From: Candidatus Iainarchaeum sp.
GTDB lineage: Archaea > Micrarchaeota > Micrarchaeia > Anstonellales > Bilamarchaeaceae
Assembly: GCA_028711485.1 (NCBI GenBank)
Contig: JAQTSF010000049.1
Span: 1-5,526, forward strand
Direction: 5' to 3'
DNA: 5,526 bases
Shown: in pieces, positions 5,488-5,526 of the stretch
How positions within the stretch are numbered: the stretch's first letter is position 1
How the letters are laid out: each line of letters opens with the position of its first letter
The notes under the pieces: generated by a model
Database searches by the model: none
Told to the model about the DNA's origin: nothing
What the model saw: the letters and a program-made list of their open reading frames with translations, nothing else
Program-made: the position numbers and the translations under genes

Positions 5488-5494
5488 TATAAAA
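5488..5494 (-). promoter_or_regulatory. TATA box of the DHH gene
   Basis: TTTTATA on the minus strand, centred about 27 nt before the ATG at 5464. It argues for a leaderless mRNA beginning at that ATG and against the upstream TTG at 5479, which would fall before the transcription start. Confidence 0.5.
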
Positions 5495-5505
5495 CTATTT
5501 GTTGA

Positions 5506-5526
5506 AGATCGGAAGAGCGTCGTGTA
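5506..5526. other. Illumina adapter read-through (artefact)
   Basis: The final 21 bases, AGATCGGAAGAGC continuing as GTCGTGTA, match the start of the Illumina TruSeq universal adapter as read from the 3' end of a short insert. They are synthetic, so genomic sequence ends at about 5505, and the window's right edge is the end of an assembled contig built from untrimmed reads. Confidence 0.97.

Noticed and set aside
1..5526. Search for tRNA, rRNA, insertion sequences, CRISPR repeats or defence genes
   Set aside because: No cloverleaf, rRNA motif, transposase, terminal inverted repeats or regularly spaced direct repeats could be seen; all long frames have other explanations.

Overview
This window looks like a short metagenomic contig from an AT-rich, gene-dense archaeon. 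The archaeal evidence is a TFE-alpha (TFIIE-alpha-like) transcription factor gene, an archaeal-type DHH/DHHA1 (RecJ/GAN/Cdc45-like) phosphoesterase, and TATA boxes centred about 27-28 nt upstream of start codons, as expected for leaderless archaeal mRNAs. The small compact genes, low GC and a surface protein with cysteine-pair repeats would suit a DPANN-type lineage (Woesearchaeota/Pacearchaeota-like), but that placement is inference. Stops TAA, TAG and TGA are all used, so the genetic code appears standard.

Layout from left to right. (1) About 40-456 (+): a small protein of unknown function whose start is unclear. (2) 437-1579 (-): a GT4-family glycosyltransferase, convergent with the first gene and overlapping it by 20 bp. 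(3) 1580-1725: a divergent promoter region. (4) 1726-2415 (+): TFE-alpha with an unusual lysine-rich N-terminal tail, followed by a Nudix hydrolase (2412-2810) that starts inside its stop region (GTGA overlap). (5) 2800-3888 (-): a membrane-anchored, probably extracellular protein with four C-terminal cysteine-pair repeats, overlapping the Nudix gene by 11 bp. (6) 3933-4103 (-): an apparently overlooked 56-codon gene with its own TATA box and flanking T-run terminators. (7) 4157-5464 (-): the DHH/DHHA1 phosphoesterase. (8) 5506-5526: Illumina adapter sequence, not genomic DNA.

The genes do not form one pathway. TFE-alpha and the Nudix hydrolase form a tight two-gene operon. The three right-hand minus-strand genes appear to be separately transcribed, with T-runs followed directly by TATA boxes in very short spacers. 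TATA position moves the start of the glycosyltransferase from 1594 to 1579 and that of the DHH gene from a TTG at 5479 to the ATG at 5464. I see no mobile element, CRISPR array, tRNA or rRNA, and no convincing new multi-gene system. The parts least explained by known families are the 56-aa gene, the cysteine-repeat surface protein and the lysine tail on TFE-alpha.
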